A DNA stretch of 64,000 bases from Niallia sp. XMNu-256 (GTDB lineage Bacteria > Bacillota > Bacilli > Bacillales > Cytobacillaceae): the NCBI RefSeq assembly GCF_036670015.1, contig NZ_CP137636.1, forward strand, positions 1,032,501-1,096,500, read 5' to 3'. Positions 53,310-61,912 of the stretch are shown in pieces. The stretch's first letter is position 1; every line of letters begins with the position of its first letter. The position numbers were made by a program, and so were the translations under genes. The notes below the pieces were generated by a model, which was not told where the DNA came from, did no database searches, and worked only from the letters and a program-made list of their open reading frames with translations.

Positions 53310-53525
53310 TTTTTGCTTATTACTTTCGCGATAACTTTATCAGACTTGACGGTCAGTAAGACCCCGCCTCTAGATTCTGAGTACAATAAAAGGGATCAAC
53401 TGCTTGTAAAGCTCCGAAATAATGAACATAGACTAAACGCCTACGGCAAAGTCTGCGTGACCAGCATACTGTGGCCGCGGGCTTTCCATCAGTGGGGGAT
53501 GAAAGACCCCCCACTGATGAAGTTT
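53310..53525. repeat. GC-richer intergenic element with a strong 12-bp hairpin
   Basis: The right part holds CATCAGTGGGGG (53487-53498) and its perfect complement (53508-53519) around a loop of 9 nt, flanked by TTTC and a nearby GAAGTTTCAC. The left part (about 53310-53480) is more GC-rich than its surroundings and has no convincing gene. The open frame across it is not gene-like. It has the look of a dispersed extragenic palindromic repeat; the hairpin also lies just downstream of the gene at 53530. Confidence 0.5.
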
Positions 53526-53529
53526 CACT

Positions 53530-53817
53530 TTATTCTTCTTCCTCTTCGTCTGTGTTGAGGGTGATCTTTTTACAGCCAATATAAAGACAAGAATAGACTT
53601 CGATCCCCGGCTTTGCCTTCGATAGGCCTTTTATATAAGGGGTTACAATATCTTTAAAGTCAGCCCCAACTTCCTCATCTTCCAATATTCCATACACATA
53701 CATCTTTTTTTCATCAAATAAAAATGCAACATTTCCAAGCGCCTTGTCTTTTGAATCAACGATATTTAAGACGTGAAATTCTGGTGTAATGACCTCGGGT
53801 GAAAAATAAACAGGCAT
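53530..53817 (-). CDS. Hypothetical 95-residue protein with polyglutamate tail
   Basis: This small protein is acidic, with alternating hydrophobic strands (F-H-V-L-N-I-V-D, V-A-F-L-F-D-E, M-Y-V-Y-G-I-L) and an end of T-D-E-E-E-E-E. The start has AGAGAGGATT upstream. It has no membrane segment. I do not recognise a family. It is 18 nt downstream of the MFS transporter gene on the same strand and may be in its operon. Confidence 0.6.
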   Translation of the reverse strand: MPVYFSPEVITPEFHVLNIVDSKDKALGNVAFLFDEKKMYVYGILEDEEVGADFKDIVTPYIKGLSKAKPGIEVYSCLYIGCKKITLNTDEEEEE

Positions 53818-53835
53818 TGGGAATCCTCTCTCCTT

Positions 53836-55092
53836 CTAAGTAAGTTGTAATTTATCAAATAACGTATCTTTTTTCTTATTGGGCTCGGGTGATTTTTCCT
53901 TTTTGCCTACCTGAATTAGGAAGATACAAAGGATTCCAACAAAAAGCGTTAAACCGGCTGTTGATAGAAACATTCCTGGTCGAGACCAATTCATAAGAGC
54001 GCTGTATACCGGTGGTCCAATTGCAACCCCTAAAAATCGAACAGAGCCGTACAAAGAAGTAACAAACCCACGTTGGTCCGTAGATACAGAGCCAGTAATA
54101 AAACTATTTATACAAGGCAAAGCAAGACCTGTCCCTATTGAGCTAATGACTAGAATGGAGAAAAAAGGAATTAATCCTTTAACAAGGATTAACGATGCAA
54201 ATGAGATAGACATTAAAAATAACCCGAAAACAATTAATTTCTTCATGCGTTTCATCTTTTTTCCAATATTACTACCGGTTATATATGAAGTTGTCGTCAT
54301 AAATAATAGTGGAATCGCTAAAATTGCTCCTTTTAAAACTCCGTCAATAGCATAGTCCACCTCGAGAATATCCGAAATATAAAATAAAATCCCAAATAAA
54401 GTAAAAAGGCAGGTTGCTCCAGCTAAATAGGCAACAAGCAGCCATCGTCCTTCTGTTTTAAAGACAGAAACGAGCCCTTTAACATATTCCCCTAGAGGTG
54501 TGCTTTCTTTGTTGGACTTTTTTTCCTTAATAAAGAATATGGCTAGCAGTATAGAGACTAAACAAAAAATTGGGAAAGCAAAAAACACTGCATACCAGAC
54601 AAGAAGGGCAAGTAACGATCCAATAATTGGGCTCACCACTTTTCCGAATCCATTAGATGCTTCTACAAGACCCAATACTTTACTTTGTTCTCCTCCTTTG
54701 AATAAATCACCTGTTAAAGCCATAGCCATGGAGGTTGTTCCTGCAGCCCCAATCCCTTGCATGATTCGGCCAGCAAGAATCCAAGTATAAGCACTGTCAA
54801 ACCATGCGGCTGCAGCCCCAGCTAAGATTCCGCCACATCCATACAAAATAAGAGCTGGAATCACGATTGCTTTTCGAGAAAATCGATCTGATAGATACCC
54901 TAAGATTGGAATCATGATCGCAGCACTAATGGAAAAAACGGAAATCAGTAAGCTAGTCTGAAATTGAGTAATGCCTAATTCGCTTTTCATTTTTGGCAAA
55001 ATTGGGATTAACATGGAGTTTCCTAGTACAAGAATAAGCGGAATTGATCCAATTGCGGCTATGGTCATGCCTTTATTTTTTTGCTTTGGCAC
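53836..55092 (-). CDS. MFS transporter, YitG/YmfD-like exporter
   Basis: This protein of about 418 residues has twelve predicted helices and the MFS loop motif [10 protein letters not shown] near residue 66. A GTG at 55092 fits GAGGTG better than the GTG at 55101. Size and sequence are those of small-molecule or drug exporters such as B. subtilis YitG. It is divergent from phosphosulfolactate synthase, which in B. subtilis (yitD) lies near yitG. Transport of sulfolactate or a related acid is thus possible but unproven. Confidence 0.82.
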   Translation of the reverse strand: MPKQKNKGMTIAAIGSIPLILVLGNSMLIPILPKMKSELGITQFQTSLLISVFSISAAIMIPILGYLSDRFSRKAIVIPALILYGCGGILAGAAAAWFDSAYTWILAGRIMQGIGAAGTTSMAMALTGDLFKGGEQSKVLGLVEASNGFGKVVSPIIGSLLALLVWYAVFFAFPIFCLVSILLAIFFIKEKKSNKESTPLGEYVKGLVSVFKTEGRWLLVAYLAGATCLFTLFGILFYISDILEVDYAIDGVLKGAILAIPLLFMTTTSYITGSNIGKKMKRMKKLIVFGLFLMSISFASLILVKGLIPFFSILVISSIGTGLALPCINSFITGSVSTDQRGFVTSLYGSVRFLGVAIGPPVYSALMNWSRPGMFLSTAGLTLFVGILCIFLIQVGKKEKSPEPNKKKDTLFDKLQLT

Positions 55093-55293
55093 TGATGACA
55101 CCTCTGATCCTTTTTAATCTAAAAATGATAAAAGTGAAAATCCTATCGATGGAAGTTTCATTATATTGTTTGATGGGGGTTCGACGATTATTCATAAACA
55201 ATTTTTCAAATTTTTTTGGTTTCTGATCCAAAATCTACACAATCACCCAATTCTTGAATAATCTATTTTAGGGTATGTAGAGGAGGGTAATTG

Positions 55294-56064
55294 ATGGATT
55301 TTTTAGTATTGCCAAAAAGGATAACAGGGACAAGGGAATATGGTCTCACTTCAATTATTGATTTAGGAATTTCTGTTGGAGAGTTAAGAAGTATTTTACA
55401 TGATTATCATACATTTATAGATATTGCCAAATTAGGAATTGGCTCAGCTTATATTACGCCGAATCTAAAAGAAAAAATCCAATTATATCAGGAATATGGT
55501 ATTAAAACTTACTGTGGTGGTACTTTGTTTGAAAAATCATACATGCAAAACAAAGTGGAAGAATATTTACGATGGTTAAAAACGCTAGGGTTCCAATGGG
55601 TAGAAATTTCAAACGGTACATTCCCTATTTCGTTAGAAGAACGATGTGAAATTATCTCTAAGGTTAAACAAGATTTTAATGTTTTAGCTGAAGTAGGATC
55701 AAAGGATACAGAATCTGAGATGTCTCTTTCTCAATGGAAAAATGAGATGTGCCAATTATTTGAAGCTGGAAGCAAATATGTGATTACAGAAGGAAGAGAT
55801 TCAGGGACATCAGGAATTTATCAAAAAAATGGAAGCATTAAGAAGAATTTAATTCGAGAACTCTTAAATGGATTGGACGTAAATAAAATTATCTTTGAAG
55901 CACCAACGTCTCAACAACAAATGTATTTTATTAATGAAATAGGAGCAAATGTGAATTTAGGAAATGTCAAAATTCAAGATGTGTTACAATTAGAAGTTCA
56001 GCGTTACGGTTTAAGAAGTGAGACACTATATTTGGAGGAAGATGGATGCAAATTACCTTTATAA
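55294..56064 (+). CDS. Phosphosulfolactate synthase (ComA family, YitD type)
   Basis: This enzyme adds sulfite to phosphoenolpyruvate to make (2R)-phospho-3-sulfolactate, the first step to coenzyme M in archaea and to sulfolactate of Bacillus spores. The 256-residue TIM-barrel protein matches ComA at K-L-G-I-G-S-A, Y-C-G-G-T-L-F-E, V-E-I-S-N-G, V-L-A-E-V-G-S-K and I-I-F-E-A-P near residue 208. The start at 55294 follows GAGGAGG. The next gene, a histidine phosphatase, overlaps it by 19 nt. The classic 2-phosphosulfolactate phosphatase (YitC/ComB) is not next to it. Confidence 0.93.
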   Translation: MDFLVLPKRITGTREYGLTSIIDLGISVGELRSILHDYHTFIDIAKLGIGSAYITPNLKEKIQLYQEYGIKTYCGGTLFEKSYMQNKVEEYLRWLKTLGFQWVEISNGTFPISLEERCEIISKVKQDFNVLAEVGSKDTESEMSLSQWKNEMCQLFEAGSKYVITEGRDSGTSGIYQKNGSIKKNLIRELLNGLDVNKIIFEAPTSQQQMYFINEIGANVNLGNVKIQDVLQLEVQRYGLRSETLYLEEDGCKLPL

Positions 56065-56591
56065 GACATCTCCCAACAGAATGGAATGCCAAGACTTGGT
56101 TACAAGGACGGCAAGATATTGATATTATTCCTGTGAATAAAGAAGTCCAAAGGAAAATTAATAATAATAAACAACAATTAGAAAAGCTAGCTCCTTTCGA
56201 GTTAATATTAGCTAGTACATTAAAGAGAACTCATCAAACGGCAGAACAATATGGATTAGAAGTATTGACTGAGCCATTGTTAGATGAGTTGAATTTTGGA
56301 CCTTATGAAGGACGACCGAAGGCGGAACTAATCAATGACAAGGGTGAAGACTGGCTCGAACATCCGAAAGATTTAATTCTGGGGGAAAGTTTAGTTCACT
56401 TTGAAAACCGGATTCTTAAGTTTTTGGAGAAATATAAAGACAGCCATCAAATACTTGTGTTTGGTCACGGATCATGGATTCGAGCATGTATTTCTATTGT
56501 ACAGGACGGCAATATTAATGGAATGAATCAACTAGTAGTTGAAAATAATGAATGTATAACATTGAATATTGATACGCATGCCATACTATAA
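56046..56591 (+). CDS. Histidine phosphatase (phosphoglycerate-mutase-like)
   Basis: This protein of 181 residues has the catalytic R-H-L-P-T-E-W-N near residue 7, S-T-L-K-R-T-H-Q-T-A near residue 58, the L-N-F-G-P-Y-E-G segment, and the second histidine in F-G-H-G-S-W-I-R near residue 140. The start is internal to the phosphosulfolactate synthase gene, with GGAGG about 7 nt before. Overlap implies coupled synthesis. A reasonable inference is that it removes the phosphate from phosphosulfolactate in place of ComB, but a housekeeping role cannot be excluded. Confidence 0.9.
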   Translation: MQITFIRHLPTEWNAKTWLQGRQDIDIIPVNKEVQRKINNNKQQLEKLAPFELILASTLKRTHQTAEQYGLEVLTEPLLDELNFGPYEGRPKAELINDKGEDWLEHPKDLILGESLVHFENRILKFLEKYKDSHQILVFGHGSWIRACISIVQDGNINGMNQLVVENNECITLNIDTHAIL

Positions 56592-56593
56592 AG

Positions 56594-56636
56594 AAGAGGC
56601 ACACTCCATAATAAAAATGGTGGGTGCCTCTTGTTT
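56594..56636. terminator. Bidirectional terminator between the histidine phosphatase gene and spoVAF
   Basis: AAGAGGCAC pairs with GTGCCTCTT across a 20-nt loop, with T runs beyond both arms. Confidence 0.82.
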
Positions 56637-58102
56637 TAACGATCAGGATCTTTTGGGTTCAGTATTCGTGGACGCCTGTTTTTCAAAGGGATCGGAGCGC
56701 GAATGAGTACATCACGAAATGAACGGAAGTTAAACGGAATGAACGGCCATAGATAAGGGACACCGAAAGATTCCATTCTGGATAGGAAAATAATGAATAA
56801 AGCAGTACCAATCACATATCCAGGGGTATGGAAGATTGCGGTTAGTATCAATAAGAAAATTCTTACAAGTCGGTTTGCAAGCCCGAGTTCATAACTTGGT
56901 GTTGCAAATGTCCCGATGGCTGCAAGGGCGAAATACAAGATGACTTCATTCGTAAACAAACCAACTTCAACCGCGATTTGCCCAATCATTAGAGCGGCAA
57001 CTAGCCCGAGAGCTGTGGCTAAAGATGTTGGTGTGTGAATCGCAGCCATTCGCAGCATATCAAGACCCATTTCTATTAGTAGGAACTGGAGAATTAGAGG
57101 GATCGTACCCTCTTTATTTGGACCAATGAATTCCAAACCCGCTGGTAATAGTTGTGGATCTATTACGAATAAATACCATAGCGGTAATAAAAAGATCGAT
57201 GCAAAGACAGCTAAATATCGGACAAAACGTAAGTAAGCACCTGAAATCGGATTGTTTCGATATTCCTCAGCATGCGACAAATGGTGCCAATAGGTCACAG
57301 GTGTAATCATAGCAGAAGGTGAGCCATCTACAAAAATAATGACATGCCCTTCAAAAAGATGAGTGGCAGCTGTATCAGGTCTTTCCGTAAACCGAACGAC
57401 AGGAAAAGGATTCCAATAACTACCTGAAATATATTCTTCAATCGTTTTATCGGCCATCGGAAGACCATCTGTATCAATTTTTGAGATTGTATCTTCTAAA
57501 TTTTTGACCATACTTTCGTCGGCAATATCCTCTAAATAACAAAGCACAACATCTGTTTTGGACCTGCGCCCAACTTGCATAAACTTCATTCGTAAAGAGC
57601 GGTCTCGAACCCTTCTCCTTGTTAAAGCCGTATTAAACACAATTGTTTCAACGAAACCATCTCGAGAACCACGAACAACTCTTTCTGTATCTGGCTCTTC
57701 AGGACCTCGAACCGGATATGTCCGAGCGTCAATTAAAATAGCTTCATCGATTCCATCAATGATGAGCGCAGTAGGTCCAGCTAAAACCCCACTAACGACT
57801 TCGCTTAAGTCATCTGTTGTGCTAATTTCGATATAAGGAATATAAGTTCTAAGAAGTTTTTTTAGTAAATCCTTTTCGAGCTCTTCCTTTTTTACCTTGG
57901 CTAAAAATTTCATTAGTAGATGGAGAAGATCGTCTTTTACTAATCCATCTACTAAAAACATTGCCATCTTATGTTCTGCATACTCCACATCTAAATGGAT
58001 AATATCAAAACTCTTTCCGACTCCGAGTTCTTCACGTAAATAGTCGACGTTATCTTCAATATTATTCTTAACGAGTATTTTTTTCTCTTTTTTCTGTTCC
58101 AT
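56636..58102 (-). CDS. spoVAF: Spore germination protein SpoVAF (GerA A-subunit family)
   Basis: SpoVAF is a GerA-family membrane protein of the spore inner membrane that amplifies ion release during germination. The 488-residue protein has a large soluble N-terminal part (with R-S-K-T-D-V-V-L-C-Y-L-E near residue 180), then about five helices starting near residue 300, and ends F-G-V-P-Y-L-W-P-F-I-P. The S-G-A-Y-L-R-F-V-R-Y-L-A region separates it from receptor A subunits. It is usually in the spoVA operon; here it is alone, 12.7 kb from spoVAC-AD-AE, with a terminator behind it. Confidence 0.83.
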   Translation of the reverse strand: MEQKKEKKILVKNNIEDNVDYLREELGVGKSFDIIHLDVEYAEHKMAMFLVDGLVKDDLLHLLMKFLAKVKKEELEKDLLKKLLRTYIPYIEISTTDDLSEVVSGVLAGPTALIIDGIDEAILIDARTYPVRGPEEPDTERVVRGSRDGFVETIVFNTALTRRRVRDRSLRMKFMQVGRRSKTDVVLCYLEDIADESMVKNLEDTISKIDTDGLPMADKTIEEYISGSYWNPFPVVRFTERPDTAATHLFEGHVIIFVDGSPSAMITPVTYWHHLSHAEEYRNNPISGAYLRFVRYLAVFASIFLLPLWYLFVIDPQLLPAGLEFIGPNKEGTIPLILQFLLIEMGLDMLRMAAIHTPTSLATALGLVAALMIGQIAVEVGLFTNEVILYFALAAIGTFATPSYELGLANRLVRIFLLILTAIFHTPGYVIGTALFIIFLSRMESFGVPYLWPFIPFNFRSFRDVLIRAPIPLKNRRPRILNPKDPDR

Positions 58103-58241
58103 AATTCACCTTCACCATATATCCATTATTTTCATTAGGCTATCCCCATAATAGACACAAGGAGGAAAAAACATACATTAAAGGAAATTGTTTTCTTTTT
58201 TAGAGGGTGAGGTGAAGGAAGAGGGAGAATCAATAATAAAT

Positions 58242-58281
58242 AGGTTGTCTGTATAATGGGTAAAAACCAAACAGACAACCT
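58242..58281 (-). terminator. Terminator of the YitT-type gene
   Basis: The 11-bp stem AGGTTGTCTGT/ACAGACAACCT is followed on the minus strand by an A/T-rich tail. It touches the stop codon of the gene at 58281. Confidence 0.75.
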
Positions 58282-58895
58282 TATCGTTTTCTCCAACTAG
58301 GAGATAAAAAGTTATATTTATGAAATTTAAATTTATGAATTAGATCAATTATATTTGTTGAGATAAATTGGCAAATAACCGCATAGGCCACAATTTTATA
58401 ATCAATGACAACGGAAGTTAACAAAAATATAAATAGATTGATAACCATCATAACTTGTCCTGGTCGCCAGTTTCGATAAGAGGAAATCATTAGGGCTGGA
58501 ATCACCATGCCCCCACTTGAAGCTCCTTTTCGAATAAGTAGACCGACACCGATTCCGAAACCAAGGCCGCCAATTAATAGCTCTATAAGGATATGAAAAT
58601 GAAAATGTGGGATCAAAGGTGTGATAATACTGACTGTTGTGGAAGTAACGGCTACAGAAAATAAAGTTCTAAATGTCCATGTAAAACCAAAATAATTGAG
58701 AGCAAATACTAAAAAGACGGCATTTGCGATCCACAGGGCAAAACCGAGTGGCAAATGAAAGAAATGATTCATTAGAATGGCTAGTCCTGCTCCTCCGCCA
58801 GATGGGATAGAATGTGGGAATAGAAATAATGACATTGACATGCCTTGTAAAATCGCACCAAAAATTAAGAAGAAATATGTTTCAAGAATTTTCAT
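58281..58895 (-). CDS. YitT/YczE-type five-helix membrane protein
   Basis: This 204-residue protein has about five helices and the repeat-like family segments G-G-G-A-G-L-A-I-L near residue 33 and G-G-L-G-F-G-I-G-V-G-L near residue 110, then K-G-A-S-S-G-G. These match the DUF161 membrane domain. It lacks the C-terminal DUF2179 domain of the longer YitT proteins. The function of the family is not known. It is monocistronic and divergent from the tRNA. Confidence 0.8.
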   Translation of the reverse strand: MKILETYFFLIFGAILQGMSMSLFLFPHSIPSGGGAGLAILMNHFFHLPLGFALWIANAVFLVFALNYFGFTWTFRTLFSVAVTSTTVSIITPLIPHFHFHILIELLIGGLGFGIGVGLLIRKGASSGGMVIPALMISSYRNWRPGQVMMVINLFIFLLTSVVIDYKIVAYAVICQFISTNIIDLIHKFKFHKYNFLSPSWRKR

Positions 58896-59048
58896 AGATG
58901 GCTATAACCTTTTCCACATAAGTCAGATCCCCCTTAAAAAGCTTTCTATCCCTTGTCCATTTTATGTTAGAGGCGAGGGCAATATGACCGGTGGATTTTA
59001 TAAATGATAATAGTTAAAAAAAGTTCTTGAAAATAATTTATTAACCTG

Positions 59049-59077
59049 TTGACAAAGTGTTTAAAGTATACTATATT
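59049..59077 (+). promoter_or_regulatory. Strong sigma-A promoter of the tRNA gene
   Basis: TTGACA (59049-59054) and TATATT (59072-59077) are separated by 17 nt. This is near-consensus and lies about 95 nt upstream of the tRNA. A second TTGACA at 59142 is paired with TAATAT only just before the tRNA and is not usable. Confidence 0.8.
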
Positions 59078-59171
59078 AGTATTTGTCTGATACAAGATAA
59101 TATTAAATTTGATTTTGTGATTCGGGCGGGAGAACGATCCCTTGACAGGGAATACAATAGAATCTTAATAT

Positions 59172-59243
59172 GGGGCATTAGCTCAGCGGGAGAGCACTTG
59201 GTCGACAACCAAGGGGTCACTGGTTCGATCCCAGTATGCCCCA
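59172..59243 (+). tRNA. tRNA-Val, anticodon GAC
   Basis: The 72-nt sequence folds as a full cloverleaf: acceptor GGGGCAT/ATGCCCC, D-stem GCTC/GAGC with a short loop, anticodon stem CTTGG/CCAAG, a 5-nt variable loop and T-stem ACTGG/CCAGT around TTCGATC. The anticodon loop is TCGACAA, placing GAC at 34-36 (Val) and the Val identity bases A35, C36 and A73. Position 33 is C, not the near-universal U. CCA is not encoded. It has its own promoter and terminator. Confidence 0.85.
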
Positions 59244-59263
59244 TCCATATTTTGATCTTTAGT

Positions 59264-59309
59264 AAAAAGAGACTATTTAAAAGTAATACTTTTAAATAGT
59301 CTCTTTTTT
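59264..59309 (+). terminator. Terminator of the tRNA gene
   Basis: A very long stem (about 20 bp, 59264-59284 with its complement) has a 3-nt loop and a T run. The arm includes GAGACTATTTAAAAGT. Confidence 0.92.
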
Positions 59310-59409
59310 TATTTGCTCAATAAAGAAAAACAGTTATAATCTCTTTAGCAGTATAATAAAGTTCGACATCAATTGAAAAGCGACACTCGCTACAAAGGAG
59401 AAATTATAA

Positions 59410-60618
59410 ATGGTGCTTCAAAAAAATAAAAAAGTCACCTTAACTATTTTATTAGGCAATTTATTTCTTGCCTTTTTAGGAATCGGTCTTGTAATTCCGG
59501 TTATGCCGACGCTCATGCATGAACTTCATATTAGCGGTTCGACTATGGGGTACTTAGTTGCCATGTTTGCGTTATTTCAATTAATTGTTTCTCCGTTGGC
59601 TGGTAAATGGGTGGATCAATATGGTCGTAAAATCATTATCATTATTGGGTTAATCATTTTTGGGATATCCGAATTTATTTTTGGAGTCGGTGAAAGTGTT
59701 CCTGTTTTATTCTTTTCTCGAGCTCTAGGTGGAATTAGTGCGGCATTTATTATGCCAGCGGTAACGGCCTTTCTTGCTGATATTACAACGAGAAATGAAA
59801 GATCAAAAGCTCTTGGTTATATGTCTGCGGCCATTAATACTGGATTTATTATTGGTCCAGGGATTGGCGGTTTTTTAGCTGAAGTCCATACACGGCTTCC
59901 TTTTTTTGTAGCCGCGATCCTCGGGGTTGTAGGCGCGATCCTTTCTTTTCTGTTATTAAAAGAGCCGGAAAGAGTTCAACACAAAGAAACCCAACTATCC
60001 AAGCGTTTGGAGAAAAAGGATACAGTTAAAAAGGTTTTTCAACCCTTATATTTCATTCCTTTTATCTTAATTTTGATTTCGAGTTTTGGGCTCGCTGCTT
60101 TTGAATCTCTAGTTAGTTTATTTGTCGATGTAAAATTTGCATTTACTCCAAAAGATATTGCCATTGTTGTTATGGGGGGTGGCCTGTTTGGTGCTATTGC
60201 CCAATTGTTTTTATTTGATCGAATGGCTAGGAAATTTGGAGAAATCTCAGTTGTCCTTTATTGTCTTATTTTATCTTCAGCCCTCACTTTTATTATGACA
60301 ATGGTTCAATCGTATTGGGGCGTTGTTTTAGCGACGTTTATTTTGTTTGTGGGATTTGATTTATTTCGACCGGCGATTACAACCTATTTATCAAAAATTG
60401 CCGGTAATGAGCAGGGGTTTGTCGGTGGAATGAATTCGATGTTTACTAGTATAGGAAATATTTTCGGTCCCATTTTAGGTGGAGCTTTATTTGATATAAA
60501 TGTGAATTATCCCTATTATTTTGCTACAGCGGTCCTAGTTTTAGGAATCTTTATCGCACTTTATTGGAAAAAAAGGTCCACAACCAACCCGTTCAATGTA
60601 AGTATAAATGAAGCATAA
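59410..60618 (+). CDS. MFS multidrug exporter
   Basis: This 402-residue protein has twelve helices, the motif G-K-W-V-D-Q-Y-G-R-K near residue 66, and the antiporter motif C-like G-F-I-I-G-P-G-I-G-G-F-L near residue 145, which marks drug/proton antiporters of the NorA/Blt/Bmr kind. An AAAGGAG precedes the ATG. It is monocistronic with a strong terminator. The substrate is unknown. Confidence 0.88.
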   Translation: MVLQKNKKVTLTILLGNLFLAFLGIGLVIPVMPTLMHELHISGSTMGYLVAMFALFQLIVSPLAGKWVDQYGRKIIIIIGLIIFGISEFIFGVGESVPVLFFSRALGGISAAFIMPAVTAFLADITTRNERSKALGYMSAAINTGFIIGPGIGGFLAEVHTRLPFFVAAILGVVGAILSFLLLKEPERVQHKETQLSKRLEKKDTVKKVFQPLYFIPFILILISSFGLAAFESLVSLFVDVKFAFTPKDIAIVVMGGGLFGAIAQLFLFDRMARKFGEISVVLYCLILSSALTFIMTMVQSYWGVVLATFILFVGFDLFRPAITTYLSKIAGNEQGFVGGMNSMFTSIGNIFGPILGGALFDINVNYPYYFATAVLVLGIFIALYWKKRSTTNPFNVSINEA

Positions 60619-60632
60619 ATAACTTTCTGGAA

Positions 60633-60678
60633 GTGCCTAGCATTCGCTTGTTATATAAGGTGATGCTAGGCATTTTTT
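60633..60678 (+). terminator. Terminator of the MFS exporter gene
   Basis: The 11-bp stem GTGCCTAGCAT/ATGCTAGGCAT is followed by a run of six T. Confidence 0.88.
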
Positions 60679-60940
60679 GTCCAGAAAAACTCTTTTTTTG
60701 ATCTAATTAAAACTTTTACTAACTTTTTAAAACTATGTTTTTCTATTAGTTATTAAGATAGAGTGATGGATAAAAATATTAGCAGGATAAAGGGCAAATA
60801 AGTAAAAAAACAGAAAGCCTTAATTCATAAATGGAGGTTTCACTTTATTTTAATTAAAACGAATTGGCAATATAAAGGAAAATGGTTGATGATAAGAGAA
60901 TTAATAGTAGGAGACTTTATAAAATAGGAGGTTAGTGAAG
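60679..60940. other. Gap upstream of the FAH-fold gene
   Basis: These AT-rich 262 nt show no gene and no firm promoter. The ribosome binding site AGGAGGTT at the right end belongs to the gene at 60941. Confidence 0.4.
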
Positions 60941-61804
60941 ATGAGATTGATTCAATTTAAATTAGAGGATGAAATTCGCTTAGGGATTAAAACAGAAAAA
61001 GGTGTGATCGATGTTAAACAAGCAGCAACCTTATTGTCAATAAACGCACCTTCTAGAATCGAGGAAGTCATTGCAGAAGGGGAAAAGGCTCTTTTACAAT
61101 TAAAAGAATTAGCAGCGAAAGAGGTTTCATATCTATCGGAAGATGAAATCATTTATGCTCCATGTTTAACACAGCCTGAAAAAATTATTTGTGTTGGTTT
61201 AAACTATGTGGATCATGCGAGAGAATCCAATATGGAGATTCCGAGTTCACCTGTTTTATTTAGTAAATTTAACAATGCTTTGTCAGCTCATAATCAAACG
61301 ATCGCACTTCCTAAAAATGCAGAAAAGTTTGATTATGAAGCGGAATTAGTGATTGTCATTGGAAAAGAAGCAGTGAATGTTTCAAAAGAAGAAGCATTGT
61401 CTTATGTTTTTGGTTATACAGTCGGGAATGACTTATCTGCCCGTGATTTGCAGTTCCGTACAGGACAGTGGTTACTCGGAAAAACATGTGACGAATTTGC
61501 ACCAATTGGCCCAGAGTTGGTGACGGCTGATGAACTAGATCCTACAAATTTGGATATTCAATGCAGAGTCAATGGAGAAATACGTCAATCTGCGAACACA
61601 AGTGATATGATTTTCGATTGTGCAACGATTATTAGTTATTTATCCCAACATCTTACGTTAAAGCCGGGTGATATCATTTTCTCAGGCACACCTGATGGAG
61701 TGATTTTAGGTAATCCAGAAGATCAACAGGTTTGGCTGAAATCAGGGGATGAGGTTCAAGTTTATATTGAAGAGATCGGTACTTTAGTGAATGTTTTAGA
61801 ATAA
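60941..61804 (+). CDS. Fumarylacetoacetate hydrolase-fold protein
   Basis: Members of this family split or decarboxylate beta-diketo acids or acylpyruvates with Mg2+ or Mn2+. The ATG at 60941 is 7 nt after AGGAGGTT; the GTG at 60935 is too close. The 287-residue protein has an N-terminal cap, V-G-L-N-Y near residue 86, metal residues in F-D-Y-E-A-E-L near residue 128, N-D-L-S-A-R-D near residue 161, and the G-D-I-I-F-S-G-T-P-D-G near residue 238. It is similar in layout to B. subtilis YisK. It converges on the pxp genes. Confidence 0.92.
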   Translation: MRLIQFKLEDEIRLGIKTEKGVIDVKQAATLLSINAPSRIEEVIAEGEKALLQLKELAAKEVSYLSEDEIIYAPCLTQPEKIICVGLNYVDHARESNMEIPSSPVLFSKFNNALSAHNQTIALPKNAEKFDYEAELVIVIGKEAVNVSKEEALSYVFGYTVGNDLSARDLQFRTGQWLLGKTCDEFAPIGPELVTADELDPTNLDIQCRVNGEIRQSANTSDMIFDCATIISYLSQHLTLKPGDIIFSGTPDGVILGNPEDQQVWLKSGDEVQVYIEEIGTLVNVLE

Positions 61805-61812
61805 ACACAATG

Positions 61813-61852
61813 AAAAAGCTGTCTTTTGAAAAGTCTTATAAGACAGCTTTTA
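61813..61852 (+). terminator. Terminator of the FAH-fold gene
   Basis: AAAAGCTGTCTT pairs with AAGACAGCTTTT, followed by T-rich sequence. Confidence 0.85.
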
Positions 61853-61912
61853 TATTTTAGAGGATTTTTCTACTGGCTTACAATAGTCATTATTTATTAA
61901 TATTAGTCACGT

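Noticed and set aside
53313-53558. Open frame of 81 codons across the 53.3 kb element
   Set aside because: It has no good ribosome binding site, its composition is not gene-like, and it runs through the strong hairpin and into the opposing gene at 53530.
59142-59171. Second promoter TTGACA / TAATAT before the tRNA
   Set aside because: The -10 ends immediately before the first base of the tRNA, so a transcript would start inside it.
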